DNA of 64,000 bases from an uncultured Rhodocyclaceae bacterium (GTDB lineage: Bacteria; Pseudomonadota; Gammaproteobacteria; Burkholderiales; Rhodocyclaceae), in assembly GCA_907163075.1 (NCBI GenBank), contig CAJQTY010000004.1:62001-126000 (forward strand). The letters are read 5' to 3'. Made by a program: the position numbers and the translations under genes. This document shows positions 34,449-44,319 of the stretch, piece by piece. Below the pieces are notes generated by a model. It ran no database searches. It was not told the origin of the DNA and saw nothing but the letters and a program-made list of their open reading frames with translations. Position 1 is the stretch's first letter. The number at the start of each line of letters is the position of its first letter.

Positions 34449-35516
34449 ATGGCTGAAATTCGCCGCGATCTGACTCGAACGACACTGGCGATTCTCTGCA
34501 TCCTGCTGCTGATGGTTTCTTCGCTGTGGGTCCTGCGCCCCTTCCTGGCCGCCGCCGTGTGGGCGACAATGATCGTGGTCGCCACCTGGCCGCTGCTCAA
34601 GTCGCTCGAGCGGCGCTTCGGCGGACGGCGCGGACCGGCGGTCGCCGTCATGACGCTGGCCATGCTTCTGCTGCTGGTCATTCCACTCTGGCTGGCGATC
34701 GGGACGATTGCCGATCACGCCGAGGAAATCGTCGCGATCGCCAATAAATTGGTCGCTTTCGGCCTTCCGCGACCGCCCGCGTGGGTGGCTACGCTGCCGC
34801 TGGTTGGCCAGAAGCTGGCCAGCGGCTGGGGGCAACTGGCCGACGCCGGGCCGCAGGGGCTGCTGGCGAAAGCGACGCCCTACGCCGCCGAATCCGGCAA
34901 GTGGATCATCGGGCAGGCCGGCGGTCTGGGTTTCATGCTCCTCCAGTTTCTGCTTGTCGTGCTCCTGTCGGCCATTCTCTACGCCAGCGGCGAAGCGGGG
35001 GCCAACAGTGTTCGCCGCTTCGGTCGCCGACTCGCCGGCGAGCGCGGCGAGAACTCGATCATCCTCGCCGGACAGGCGATCCGCGGCGTGGCGCTCGGCG
35101 TCGGTGTCACCGCCATCGTGCAGACCGTGCTCGGCGGCATCGGCCTGGCCATCGCCGGCGTGCCTTTCGCCTCGCTGCTCTCGGCGGTTATGCTCATGCT
35201 GTGCATCGCCCAGATCGGTCCGGGACTCATTCTCCTTCCCGCCGTCGGCTGGATGTTCTGGATGGGCGACGGCGGCTGGGGATCCTTCCTGCTGGTGTGG
35301 AGCCTGGTCGTCATGACCCTTGACAATTTCCTGCGCCCCATACTTATCCAGAAGGGCGCCGACCTGCCGCTGCTCCTCATTTTTTCCGGTGTCATCGGCG
35401 GCATGCTCGGTTTCGGGCTGATCGGGATTTTTGTCGGCCCGGTGGTGCTGGCCGTGACCTATACCCTGCTCGAAGCCTGGATCGCCGACGCGCTGGGCAG
35501 CGCCGAGACCGACTGA
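34449..35516 (+). CDS. AI-2E family transporter (YdiK/TqsA-like permease)
   Basis: This 355-residue integral membrane protein has about eight helices in the arrangement of the AI-2E exporter family (DUF20): an N-terminal pair (ILCILLLMVSSLWVLRPFLA), a central amphipathic region, and the conserved C-terminal GGIGLAIAGVPFASLLS, IGPGLILLPAVGWMF, DNFLRPILIQKGADLPLLLI and GFGLIGIFVGPVVLA. Start ATG 34449 lies behind GAGGCTCCCC. Members export small molecules or ions; the real substrate is unknown. It stands alone. Confidence 0.88.
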   Translation: MAEIRRDLTRTTLAILCILLLMVSSLWVLRPFLAAAVWATMIVVATWPLLKSLERRFGGRRGPAVAVMTLAMLLLLVIPLWLAIGTIADHAEEIVAIANKLVAFGLPRPPAWVATLPLVGQKLASGWGQLADAGPQGLLAKATPYAAESGKWIIGQAGGLGFMLLQFLLVVLLSAILYASGEAGANSVRRFGRRLAGERGENSIILAGQAIRGVALGVGVTAIVQTVLGGIGLAIAGVPFASLLSAVMLMLCIAQIGPGLILLPAVGWMFWMGDGGWGSFLLVWSLVVMTLDNFLRPILIQKGADLPLLLIFSGVIGGMLGFGLIGIFVGPVVLAVTYTLLEAWIADALGSAETD

Positions 35517-35639
35517 CGGCGGAGCCCGATTGCCGATGACAGGCGATCGGGCCGGAATGACGTGGGCTATCCTTTGAGTTCAGCATGACTGACTACCAGC
35601 ATGGTGTTGCGCGCTATCTGGAACTTATGCAATCAGCCG

Positions 35640-35714
35640 GTAGGGCGGAAAAGCGCAGCGCCTTCCGCCATATAAACCCCATTCGGCGGATAACGCTGCG
35701 CTCATCCGCCCTAC
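35640..35714. repeat. Intergenic inverted repeat (GTAGGGCGGA type)
   Basis: Left arm GTAGGGCGGAAAAGCGCAGCG (35640-35660) and right arm 35694-35714 are complementary at 19 of 21 positions, around a 33-bp centre. It lies between two convergent genes and may act as a terminator. Similar GTAGGGCGGAT-type repeats occur between genes of many proteobacteria. The rest of 35517-35745 shows nothing. Confidence 0.7.
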
Positions 35715-35745
35715 GCACTGGCCATGTAACTGGCCAAAGTTCGGG

Positions 35746-36939
35746 CTAACGACCGAAAAGTCCCTTGAGCACCCCACCGATGCTGGGCAGTTCCACTTCG
35801 CCCGACTCCTTCTGGCCGTCCTTGCCCGAGGAACGCCCGCCGCCCTGCTCGTCCATACCGAGGACCGTCATGCCCGTGGACTTGACACGCAGGCGGACGG
35901 CCCATTCCGGATTCCACGGCGCCTTCGGGTTGGCCGGACGCGGCGGATACACCAGATTGAGTTCTGGCCCGTAGGCGATCATGCGCACCATGGCGCCCTC
36001 GACGCCAGCGAAGATGCCCGCCGGCAGGGCGCAATTTTGCACACTCGACGCCAGCACGACATGTTCGCCGATCAGCTTCCTGACCTGCGCTGGCGCCATG
36101 TAATCCATCAGTCCCCAGCCCGGGTCGGGCTGTTCGCTGGAACTCCAGATGATCATCTCCTCCTCGCCGCGCGCGCCCATGGCCGAGAGGAAGTAGCCCT
36201 GCGCGGCGCTGATCGACTGCCAGCTCACGTTGACCGAAGCCTTGACATCGCCGGCCGTGCTCATCTGCAGCTTCGGCATGAAATCGTAGGCATTCTGCAC
36301 GCTGAAGCGCAAACTTGCCGGCACGCCGTCGCCGCTGACCGCGTGTTCGCCCTCGAGCGTGGCGCCGTTCGGCACGCGCTGCCGGTCACGCTCGTTCGGC
36401 CATATGGAACGCCCGGCCACGGCCTTGGCGCCACGATCGGGAGCGAAACGGCCGGTCATGAAACGGCCCCACTCCTCGGGCGCCGACTTCGAGAAGTCGA
36501 GCACGCGCGGCTGGCCGGGGCGCACCTTGTCGCCGCAGCCCCAATAAAAGACAATCTTGCCCTTCGGCTTTTCCGCGCTGCCGTCGTGCTCGCCGCCGGA
36601 ACGCCCGCTTTCGACTACCGGCAGCAAGGGCAGGCTGCTACCCATGTTCAGCCCCGGCGGAATGGCATGGCTGCCCTCCGCGCCGCTGGCCTTCAGGCGC
36701 GTGTGAAGCGCCGTGTCAAGCCACAGGCCGGGCGCCCCGCCGCCCATTTTTGTACCGCCGAAGAAGCCGCCGAACATGCCGCCGGCGCCGGAGTCCATGT
36801 CGCCCATGCCGGGAATCGACATGCTGTTGGTCGCCACGTCCATCCAGAACTGGGCGATCGGCGGTTTGCTCTGCGCCAGCGCGGAGGCGGCGGGAAGCAC
36901 CAAAACGAGAGATAGCGAGGCGGCGAGGCGAGTGGTCAT
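35746..36939 (-). CDS. Secreted glycine-rich hypothetical protein
   Basis: The product has 397 residues with a signal peptide (MTTRLAASLSLVLVLPAASA, cleavage near LAQ). A Gly/Met-rich stretch follows at about residues 43-72 (GMGDMDSGAGGMFGGFFGG, then KMGGGAPG). The remainder is a beta-rich domain with FYWGCGDKVRPGQPRVLDFS and VSWQSISAAQGYFLSAMG; it ends with a lysine/glycine-rich tail and IGGVLKGLFGR. Start ATG 36937-36939 has AAGGAG six bases upstream. The family is unknown to me; it resembles conserved secreted proteins of betaproteobacteria without a defined role. It stands alone, 187 bp from the kinase gene. Confidence 0.75.
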   Translation of the reverse strand: MTTRLAASLSLVLVLPAASALAQSKPPIAQFWMDVATNSMSIPGMGDMDSGAGGMFGGFFGGTKMGGGAPGLWLDTALHTRLKASGAEGSHAIPPGLNMGSSLPLLPVVESGRSGGEHDGSAEKPKGKIVFYWGCGDKVRPGQPRVLDFSKSAPEEWGRFMTGRFAPDRGAKAVAGRSIWPNERDRQRVPNGATLEGEHAVSGDGVPASLRFSVQNAYDFMPKLQMSTAGDVKASVNVSWQSISAAQGYFLSAMGARGEEEMIIWSSSEQPDPGWGLMDYMAPAQVRKLIGEHVVLASSVQNCALPAGIFAGVEGAMVRMIAYGPELNLVYPPRPANPKAPWNPEWAVRLRVKSTGMTVLGMDEQGGGRSSGKDGQKESGEVELPSIGGVLKGLFGR

Positions 36940-37126
36940 GACGGTCTCCTTCATAAAAAAAATGTGTTCCAGCAGGGCGCCGGAAAATGACGCGCCGCTG
37001 AATGAAAGCTTCTTCGTACGGTCTGTTTGTGAAACCGCAAGCCGGCAAGCCGATGCATCGGACATCTTCCGGCAGGCCCCGAGAATCGGCGTAAACATCT
37101 GGCTTTCCCGGCAAACGGACGGCGGA

Positions 37127-39367
37127 TCACCGTTCGACGGGCGTCGCCGCCGGGCCGGCGTTCTTCCACAACCAGTGCAGCAAGGTCGCGCAGAGATCAT
37201 CGGGCTCGATCGGTTTGCCGATGTGCCCGTTCATGCCGGCCTCCAGGCAGCGCTGGCGGTCCTTTTCGAAGGCGTCGGCGGTCAGCGCCAGGATCGGGAT
37301 GGCCGCCGTCCCCGGCAACTGGCGGATGGCGTGCGCGGCGTCCGGGCCGTTCATCACCGGCATATGCAAGTCCATCAGGATGAGCGCGTAGTCGCCACCG
37401 GCGCGTACCCGGTCCACGGCCTCCTGACCGTTGTTCACGACGTCCGGCAGCAGCGCGGCGTCTTCCAGCAGGAAGCTGGCAACGATCTGGGTGGCCGGAT
37501 CGTCTTCCGCCACCAGGACGCGCCGGCCGACAAAATGCTGAACCAGTTGCTCGCGCGCCGGTACGCTGTCCGCGGCCGGGTCGGCGGACGGGTCGACGCG
37601 CGCCCGGCGTACGCGGGCGGTGGCCCAGAAGGTGCTGCCAACGCCGATTTCGCTGCGCACGCCGGCGTCGCCGCCCATCAGCCGGGCCAGGCGTTTCGAG
37701 ATGACCAGGCCGAGCCCGCTGCCGCCGTACTGGCGGGTGGAGTTGTCGTCGCCCAGGGTAAATGCCTGGAACAGCCGCGCCTGCTGGTCGGGGCGAAGGC
37801 CGGGGCCCTGGCCGGTGACCTCGAGATGCAGCCGCAGCGTCGATCCGTCGTCGTCTTCCGCATGCGCGCGCACGCGGATCTGTCCGTGCGCGGAGAACTT
37901 GATGGCGTTGCTGACGTAGTTGATCAGGATCTGCTTGAGGCGCCGGGCGTCGCCGCCAAGCGGGTCGGGAACGCTCGAGTCGATTTCGCTGATCAGTTGC
38001 AAGCCTTTGTTCCGGGCCGTTTCATCCTGCATGCGCAGGGTGTCGTCGATGACCCCGGCCAGCGAGAAGCCGGCTTCTTCGAGCGTCAGCCGCTCGGCGT
38101 CGATCTGCGAGAGGTCGAGGATGTCATTGATAGCGGCCAGCAGGTGCCTGGAAGCGTCCAGGCTCCTGCTCAGAAAGTCGTGCAGCAGCGGATCGTCGGC
38201 CCGGCGCAGGGCCAGGGCGGTCATGCCGATAATGCCGTTCATCGGGGTGCGCAGTTCGTGGCTGATGTTCGCCAGGAACATGCTCTTGGCCTGGTTCGCC
38301 GCCTCTGCCGCGTCCCGCATCTGCGCCAGTTCGGCCGTGCGCGCGGCCACCAGTTCGGCGAGATGGTGGCGGTGCTGTTCGAGTTCGGCGTCGAGTTTCC
38401 GGCGCTCGGTAATGTTGCGCGAAATGCCGATGGTGCCGACGATACGCCCCAGTTCGTCGCGCAAGGGCGCTTTGGTCGTCGCCACCCAGGTGTCGGGCTG
38501 GTTCGGCCAGGTTTCCTTTTCCTCGATGTTGATCGGCTGCCCCGAACGGATGACCATCTGTTCGTCGCGCAGCGCCTGCGCGGCATGCTCTTCGGTGAAG
38601 AAGTTGAAGTCGGTCTTGCCGACGGCCCGGGCCGGATCGCTCAAACCGAAGGCTTCCGCCTGCGCCTTGCTAATGCGGATGATGCGGCTGTCGAGGTCCT
38701 TGAAGTAGATATGCTCCGGCACGCTGTTCATCAGCGCATGCAGCAGGAAACGCTCCTGCGCCAGTTCCGCCTCGACGGCCTTGCGCTCGGTGACATCGCT
38801 CAGCATGATGCGGAACTCCGGTGTGCCGTCGGCCTCTTCGACCACCGTGACGGACAGATGCGCCCAGAACCGGCTGCCGTCGTGTTTCGCCATGCGCAAA
38901 TCGCAGGCCATCGGCTGCCCCGTCTCAAGCAGCGTCTTGCGCTGCAGGTGATAGCCGTCGACGTCGCCGGCGAAGATGAAGCGGTAGAACGCCCGCCCGA
39001 CCAGCGCGCTGCGCGCGATACCGAGCAGGCTGGCGGCGGTGAGGTTGGCCTGCAGGATCAGCCCGTGTTCGCTGACCGTGCAATAGGCCACCGGCGCCAT
39101 GTCGTAGAGTTCGAAATAGCGCGCGCGCGCGGCGTCGAGCGCGGCCTGCACGTTGCGCAGTTCCTCGTTCTGCATCTCCAGTTGGGCCTGATGTACGCGC
39201 AGATCGTGGAGCAGGCGGCGCGCGATCTCCGGCGGCATATTCCCGTCCTGGTCGGCCTTGAGTTCGAGGTCTTGATCACGCAGCAGAGCCTCGGCGCGCT
39301 GGCGCAAGGTCGCGCCCACACCGACGGAAATAGGGGAGCTGGCGGAAGAATTATCCGTGTCAGACAT
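37127..39367 (-). CDS. PAS-containing hybrid histidine kinase
   Basis: This 746-residue cytoplasmic hybrid kinase has a coiled-coil opening (about residues 20-80), two PAS domains (ELYDMAPVAYCTVSEHGLI and ALMNSVPEHIYFKDLD, each ending in a VTERK/ITERRK-type PAC), HisKA with the phospho-acceptor at about H370 in ANISHELRTPMNG, HATPase_c with N (NYVSNAIKFS) and G boxes (GSGLGLVISKRLA), and a receiver domain with D666 (LILMDLHMP) and K in HIGKPIEP. The HATPase D-box reads TGQGPGL instead of the normal DTGxGI, so the aspartate is replaced. Start ATG 39365-39367. The N-terminal 190 residues resemble those of the adjacent diguanylate cyclase. No membrane helix is seen, so it senses a cytoplasmic signal. 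Confidence 0.88.
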   Translation of the reverse strand: MSDTDNSSASSPISVGVGATLRQRAEALLRDQDLELKADQDGNMPPEIARRLLHDLRVHQAQLEMQNEELRNVQAALDAARARYFELYDMAPVAYCTVSEHGLILQANLTAASLLGIARSALVGRAFYRFIFAGDVDGYHLQRKTLLETGQPMACDLRMAKHDGSRFWAHLSVTVVEEADGTPEFRIMLSDVTERKAVEAELAQERFLLHALMNSVPEHIYFKDLDSRIIRISKAQAEAFGLSDPARAVGKTDFNFFTEEHAAQALRDEQMVIRSGQPINIEEKETWPNQPDTWVATTKAPLRDELGRIVGTIGISRNITERRKLDAELEQHRHHLAELVAARTAELAQMRDAAEAANQAKSMFLANISHELRTPMNGIIGMTALALRRADDPLLHDFLSRSLDASRHLLAAINDILDLSQIDAERLTLEEAGFSLAGVIDDTLRMQDETARNKGLQLISEIDSSVPDPLGGDARRLKQILINYVSNAIKFSAHGQIRVRAHAEDDDGSTLRLHLEVTGQGPGLRPDQQARLFQAFTLGDDNSTRQYGGSGLGLVISKRLARLMGGDAGVRSEIGVGSTFWATARVRRARVDPSADPAADSVPAREQLVQHFVGRRVLVAEDDPATQIVASFLLEDAALLPDVVNNGQEAVDRVRAGGDYALILMDLHMPVMNGPDAAHAIRQLPGTAAIPILALTADAFEKDRQRCLEAGMNGHIGKPIEPDDLCATLLHWLWKNAGPAATPVER

Positions 39368-39441
39368 GGGCAGGCTCCATTGGCTCAGGCGCGTCAATCG
39401 TTCCCAGGTAGTCAGTCATCTTGAAAACAGAGGATAACCCG

Positions 39442-39470
39442 CGTCATTCCGGCATAAGCCCGGAATGACG
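39442..39470. repeat. REP-like hairpin (GTCATTCCGG type)
   Basis: CGTCATTCCGG and CCGGAATGACG form a perfect 11-bp stem around CATAAGC, between the diguanylate cyclase and kinase genes. The same core recurs at 44538-44557. It may act as a terminator or transcript stabiliser. Confidence 0.65.
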
Positions 39471-39519
39471 GAATCTGCGGCGTCCTTGCTTTTCATGCCG
39501 ACCGACTACGGGTCTCGGT

Positions 39520-41763
39520 CTAGCGGTAAAACCGCACCCGGTTGCGACCGGCTTCCTTGGCCTGGTACATCGCGCAGTCCGCCGACTTCAGGACATCAGC
39601 CTGGCTGACGGCGCAATTGATGAACAGGGCGACGCCGATGCTCGCCGTGCATTGGTGCTCGACCGTCGCTTCGGCCTGCCCCGGATGCCGGACACCCAGC
39701 GCATGCGGGCGCTCCAGGGTGGCACGGATTTTTTCGGCAATGATGCCGGCCTCGATAAGGGATTTTTCCTCGTCCGTATCCAGTTCGCTGATCATCAGCA
39801 CGAACTCGTCGCCGCCGAAGCGCGCCACGGTATCCATTTCGCGAACGCAACTCCTGAGCCGTCCGGCGACCTCGATCAGCAGCAGATCGCCCACATCATG
39901 CCCCTGCGTGTCGTTCAGCGTCTTGAAGTTGTCCAGATCGACGAACATCACGGCGCCGTGCAAACCGCTACGCGCGCTGGCGGCCATGGCCTGGCTCAGG
40001 CGGTCGTTGAGCAGCCGCCGGTTGGGCAGCAGCGTCAGCGGGTCGAGGAACGCGACCTGGCGCACCTGCTCTTCCATCACGCTGCGCACGGTCATGTCCG
40101 TATAGACGCCGACATAGTGGGTGATCACATTGTCGCTGTTTCTCACCGCCGAGATGGTCAGCCAGTGCGGGCGCATCTCGCCGCTCCTGATCCGGTTCCA
40201 GATCTCGCCGTGCCAGGCTCCATCGCGCTCGATGGCCTCCCACATCGCGCTAAAGAATTCCGGGCCCTGGCGATCCGACTTGAGAAACGCAATATTGCGG
40301 CCAATCAGTTCGTCGGACTTATAGCCCGTCATCCTCGAGAACGCCGAGTTGACGCGCAGGATCACATTCGCCGCATCGGTGACGACGATCCCCTCCTGCG
40401 ACTCGAAGGCCGCCGCCGCGATGCGCAGTTCGGCCTCGGCCAGCTTGCGCTCGGTGACGTCGTGCGCGACGACGACGACGCGCACGACCTGGCCGTCCTG
40501 ATCGCGGATCACGCTGCCCCGCGATTCCATGTAGCTGATGCTGCCATCGGCCCGGACGAAGCGATATTCGAGATACTGTCCAACGCCCGTCCGTACCGTA
40601 TCGGCGAAAACCCGCTTGACGCGTTCGCGGTCGTCCGGATGGATTTCGGCAAAGGAATCCGAGCCCTGCGCATTACCCTCCGGGCCGAAAAATCGGCGGT
40701 ACGACGGGCTGTTGTAGAGCCGCCGGCCATCGAGGTCGAGCACGGCGATGAAGTCGCCAATATTCTCGGCGATCAGGTGGAAAAACTCCTTCTGCTCGCG
40801 CAGGGCGTTTTCGGCCAGCTTGAGATCGGTGATGTTGGCATGCGAGACGACCGCGCCATCACCGAGCGGCGTGACGCTCATGATGTACCAGCGCTTCTGC
40901 TCCGGCGAATGACAGGGATACTCCATGCGGAAGCTGGACAATTGACCATCGAGCACCGCCCGGATGCCTTCGTAGGCTTGCTCGGCCTGGTTCGTCCGGC
41001 AGACGGTCAGGTAATCGGTCCCGATGCCGACGTGCGGCACGGGTCTGCCGGGAATGAAACTGTTTTCCGCGGAAAAACGCCGCCACGCCTGGTTGACCGC
41101 GGCGATCCGTCCGTCACGATTGAGCACTGCGATTTCGGCGCTGAGCGAGTCGAGGATCGCCAGACTGAAGGCGTCGCTCTTGTGCAGCGCCACCTCCAAC
41201 TGCTTGCGCGCGGATATGTCGCTCATGGCGATCCGCAGCCACGCCTTGCCGTTGCCCTGGGGCACCTTCGTCGCCGCCAGACTGGCCCAGAATGCCGTTC
41301 CGTCGCCCTTGACCAGACGTAGCTCGCAGGACTGCGCCGCGCCACCTTCGAGCAGCCGCTTGCGCTGCTGGTGGTAGACGGCGTGGTCGTTGGCGCGGAT
41401 GAAACGGAGCATCGGTTGCCGCAGCAGGGCCTCGGGCGCCACGCCGAGCATGTCGGCGGCGGTGCGGTTGGCCTGCGTGATCATCCCCTGGTCGCTGACC
41501 GTGCAGTAGGCCACCGGCGCCTGCTCGTACAGGTCGACGTAGGCCGCCCGCGAGTCCTCCAGTTCGGCCTGCAAACGGCGCAACTCGTCGTTCTCGCGTT
41601 CCAGTTCGAGTTGCCGCGCGCGCAAGGCCAGCAACTCCTCGCGCAAAGCTTGCGGCGACAGGTCGCCAATGTCGGCCGGCAACACCGGGACATTTTCCAG
41701 AAAGATCGCCGCGACCCGCTGCCGCCGCGCCGTCCCTATGCCTTGCTGAGCTTTTCTGGGCAC
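39520..41763 (-). CDS. Multi-PAS diguanylate cyclase
   Basis: This 747-residue protein has a coiled-coil N-terminus (LELERENDELRRLQAELE), four PAS-type domains (for example APVAYCTVSDQGMI; AILDSLSAEIAVLNRDGRIA; AENIGDFIAVLDLDGR; FESQEGIVVTDAANVI) and a C-terminal GGDEF domain, with the active-site GGDEF at about residues 650-654. An inhibitory-site RxxD (REMD) lies exactly five residues before GGDEF, so product feedback inhibition is expected. There is no EAL domain. It makes c-di-GMP from GTP. Start chosen as GTG 41761-41763, five bases after GGAGG; an upstream TTG is in frame but lacks a site. Neighbours are a hybrid kinase and a CheB-CheR remnant. Confidence 0.9.
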   Translation of the reverse strand: MPRKAQQGIGTARRQRVAAIFLENVPVLPADIGDLSPQALREELLALRARQLELERENDELRRLQAELEDSRAAYVDLYEQAPVAYCTVSDQGMITQANRTAADMLGVAPEALLRQPMLRFIRANDHAVYHQQRKRLLEGGAAQSCELRLVKGDGTAFWASLAATKVPQGNGKAWLRIAMSDISARKQLEVALHKSDAFSLAILDSLSAEIAVLNRDGRIAAVNQAWRRFSAENSFIPGRPVPHVGIGTDYLTVCRTNQAEQAYEGIRAVLDGQLSSFRMEYPCHSPEQKRWYIMSVTPLGDGAVVSHANITDLKLAENALREQKEFFHLIAENIGDFIAVLDLDGRRLYNSPSYRRFFGPEGNAQGSDSFAEIHPDDRERVKRVFADTVRTGVGQYLEYRFVRADGSISYMESRGSVIRDQDGQVVRVVVVAHDVTERKLAEAELRIAAAAFESQEGIVVTDAANVILRVNSAFSRMTGYKSDELIGRNIAFLKSDRQGPEFFSAMWEAIERDGAWHGEIWNRIRSGEMRPHWLTISAVRNSDNVITHYVGVYTDMTVRSVMEEQVRQVAFLDPLTLLPNRRLLNDRLSQAMAASARSGLHGAVMFVDLDNFKTLNDTQGHDVGDLLLIEVAGRLRSCVREMDTVARFGGDEFVLMISELDTDEEKSLIEAGIIAEKIRATLERPHALGVRHPGQAEATVEHQCTASIGVALFINCAVSQADVLKSADCAMYQAKEAGRNRVRFYR

Positions 41764-41829
41764 GAATACCTCCAAGCGCAATGTACATCCTGCACAGTCG
41801 TTTTGCCTATTTGTTCTGCGATCTGCTGC

Positions 41830-44174
41830 TCATTTGTCCGCCCGTTCTGTTGTAGCAATGGCATAGACATTCCCGGCTTCATTGATCAATGCGGTGGCCG
41901 TCCGCAAGACATTGAGGACAGCACCGCCCTTGGTCACCACTTTGGTCGGGTACGGCGCGAAAACTTCCGCCCGGCTCAGTTGATAGGCCCTGGTCAGCGC
42001 TTCCTCGCGCAGTTCCAGCGGCACGCGGTCGCGTACGTTCATCGTCAGCGCCTCGTTTTCGCTCCAGCCGTACGTCCTTTCGGCACCGGGGTTCCAGGCC
42101 AGGATGCGGCCTTCGAGGTCGTGCACCGAAATGGCGTCGTGCGCATCGTGCACGACAATCGCCAGGCGACGCAAGGCCTCGCGCGAAAGCACCCGCTCGG
42201 TGATATCGAAAAAAGTGATTACCGCGCCTTCGATCGCATGGTCGAGCGTGCGATACGGCTGGATGCGCATGGCGTACCACTTGCCGCCGGTCGACTGGAC
42301 GACAATCTCTTTCGAAACAAGGGTATCGAGCACGGCCCGGGCGTCCGCGACCAGGCTGTCGTAGCCGACCAGATTGAAGGCAAGGTGGCCCACCGGGCGC
42401 CCCACGTCGCTGCGGAGCAGATTGATGATCTCGCACACGGCGGGGTTAAAACGCAGGATGCGCAGCTGGAAATCGACAAACACGGTGCCGATACCAGCGG
42501 TGAACGTGGACGACCCGGCGGGCGGCGGCGCCGGTTCGGACACCTCCTCGAACATCACCAGATAGTGGGTCGGCTCGTGCATGGCGGGCTGGCCGGACGG
42601 CACCGGACCAACCGTCAGGTTGACCCTGGTGAAGTGCTCATTGGTTTTGACACGCAAGCCACGGAGAAACACCTTCTCCTTGCTGCCGACCGCCTTGTGC
42701 AGAGCCATTGCCAATTCCGGGCGCAGGCCTTTGCGGGACATCTTCAGGATGTTGTTGATACCCGTCTCGCCCGGACTAGGCTCCAGATACATGCCGGTAC
42801 GCCCGTGCAGGTAATGAATGTCGCCCGGTCTGTTGACCAGCGCCGCGTCGCGCACGCTCGGCGGGGTGCTTTCGGAACCTGCCCCGTGGTGCTCGGGACG
42901 AGTAACGAGCAGGCGACCCAGACGCGCGCGCGGGCGTCGGTGCACGAGCTCCCGGCGCTGGTACACCTTGACTTTGCGGTCCACGACGGAAAACAGATCG
43001 TCAAATTCGCCGATACCTTGGGAAGTGCCGAGAAACAGGATCCCGCCCGGGTTTAGCGCGTAGTGGAACAGGGAAAACGGCGGATCCTTGATCACGTTTT
43101 GCTCCGAGAAAACCAGCATGTCACGGATGCTTTTGTGGATGCGAAAGACGCTGCCGTCGGACGTGGCCGTAAAATGGCGTGCCAGCCGATCAAGGACGTG
43201 TAAGGCGTCCGGGTCGCGGAAGAAGTTGCTGAGTTGGTGACGCCAATCAGCATGTCGCTAAACAATGCCTCGACCTCGCTCGACGTTTGCTGCAGATACC
43301 TGACGTCGTCGTCCATCGCGGCGATCCGGTGCACCGCCATGCGCCGCTCGATGCGGCGCTGGATGGTGCTCGGCTTGTACTGTGAGAAGTCGTGGCCGGT
43401 TTGTGTGCGCAGCACGACGAAGATTTTCTTCAGCGCACTCCCGCTGGTCGGCATGTGGGCCTGTGTGGACGCGGAACGTCGGCCGAAGGCCTGCGCGACG
43501 TAGGCCATGATCTGTGCCGGCATCTCGGCCGCCGGCAGTATGAAGTCGACCAGCCCGGTGGCGATAGCGCTCCTCGGCATGCCGTCGAATTCCGTGGATT
43601 CCGTGGATTCGGGAGCCTGCGCCATGACCATGCCGCCCTCGCCCTTGATCCTGCGGACGCCCCGGGTGCCGTCGCTGCCGGTGCCGGAGAGCACGACACC
43701 GATGGCCCGCTCGCGCTGATCATCGGCCAGCGAGCGGAACAAGAAATCGACCGGCAGGCGCTGGCCGCGCGGGGCGGATGAATCAAGCAACTGCAGCGTG
43801 CCGTTGAGAAAGGCCATGTCGCGGTTGGTCGGGATGATGTAAGCGCAGTTCGGCTTGACCGCCATGCCGTCCTCGACCTCGAAGACCTGCATGCACGTGT
43901 AGCGCCTGATGAGTTCGGCGAGGATGCTGCTGTGATCCGGTGCCAGATGCTGCACCAGCACGAAGGCCATGCCCGGATCGGCTGCCGCCGGCATGCCCGA
44001 GAAGAAGGCCTCGAATGCCGCCAGGCCGCCGGCGGATGCTCCGATGCCGACCACCGGGAAAGCGCTGCTGTCCGCTGTACTGGCCATGCCCGCCTCCTTG
44101 TCGGCCGGCGCTTCCGGGCCGGACGGCGACTCCGCCAGAGGATTCGCTTTCTGCGCCACTTCGCGAGCTGCCAT
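41830..44174 (-). pseudogene. CheB-CheR-PAS fusion, degenerate
   Basis: The first frame (ATG 44172-44174) gives an intact CheB methylesterase domain: GIGASAGGLAAFEAFF (catalytic Ser), VQHLAPDHSSIL (His), VVLSGTGSDGTRGV (Asp). The CheR N-terminal helical domain follows (KPSTIQRRIERRMA). After LIGVTN the frame breaks: an extra eight bases make CAACT-CAG-CAACT near 43226-43240, and the other frame continues with FFRDPDALHVLDRLARH. The CheR core is also reduced: the SAM-binding segment (family motif GCxTGEEAYS) is absent, and DPPFS joins directly to LFHYALNPGG, so about 90 and 25 residues are missing. Two PAS domains then run to the stop at 41830. The protein is therefore not a functional methyltransferase; the CheB part could still be made. 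Confidence 0.82.
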
Positions 44175-44319
44175 TCCCCTCCCTGTTTCAGGTTCCGCTC
44201 ATATCACACCCATAAGAATGGCACCCATTGTATGCGAAACCTTGGGCCGATTTCTTAATTCCGGGCGCCTGCAGGGCAATCGCATGAATACCAAAGTCAT
44301 TTAAACCAAAAAACCTCAG

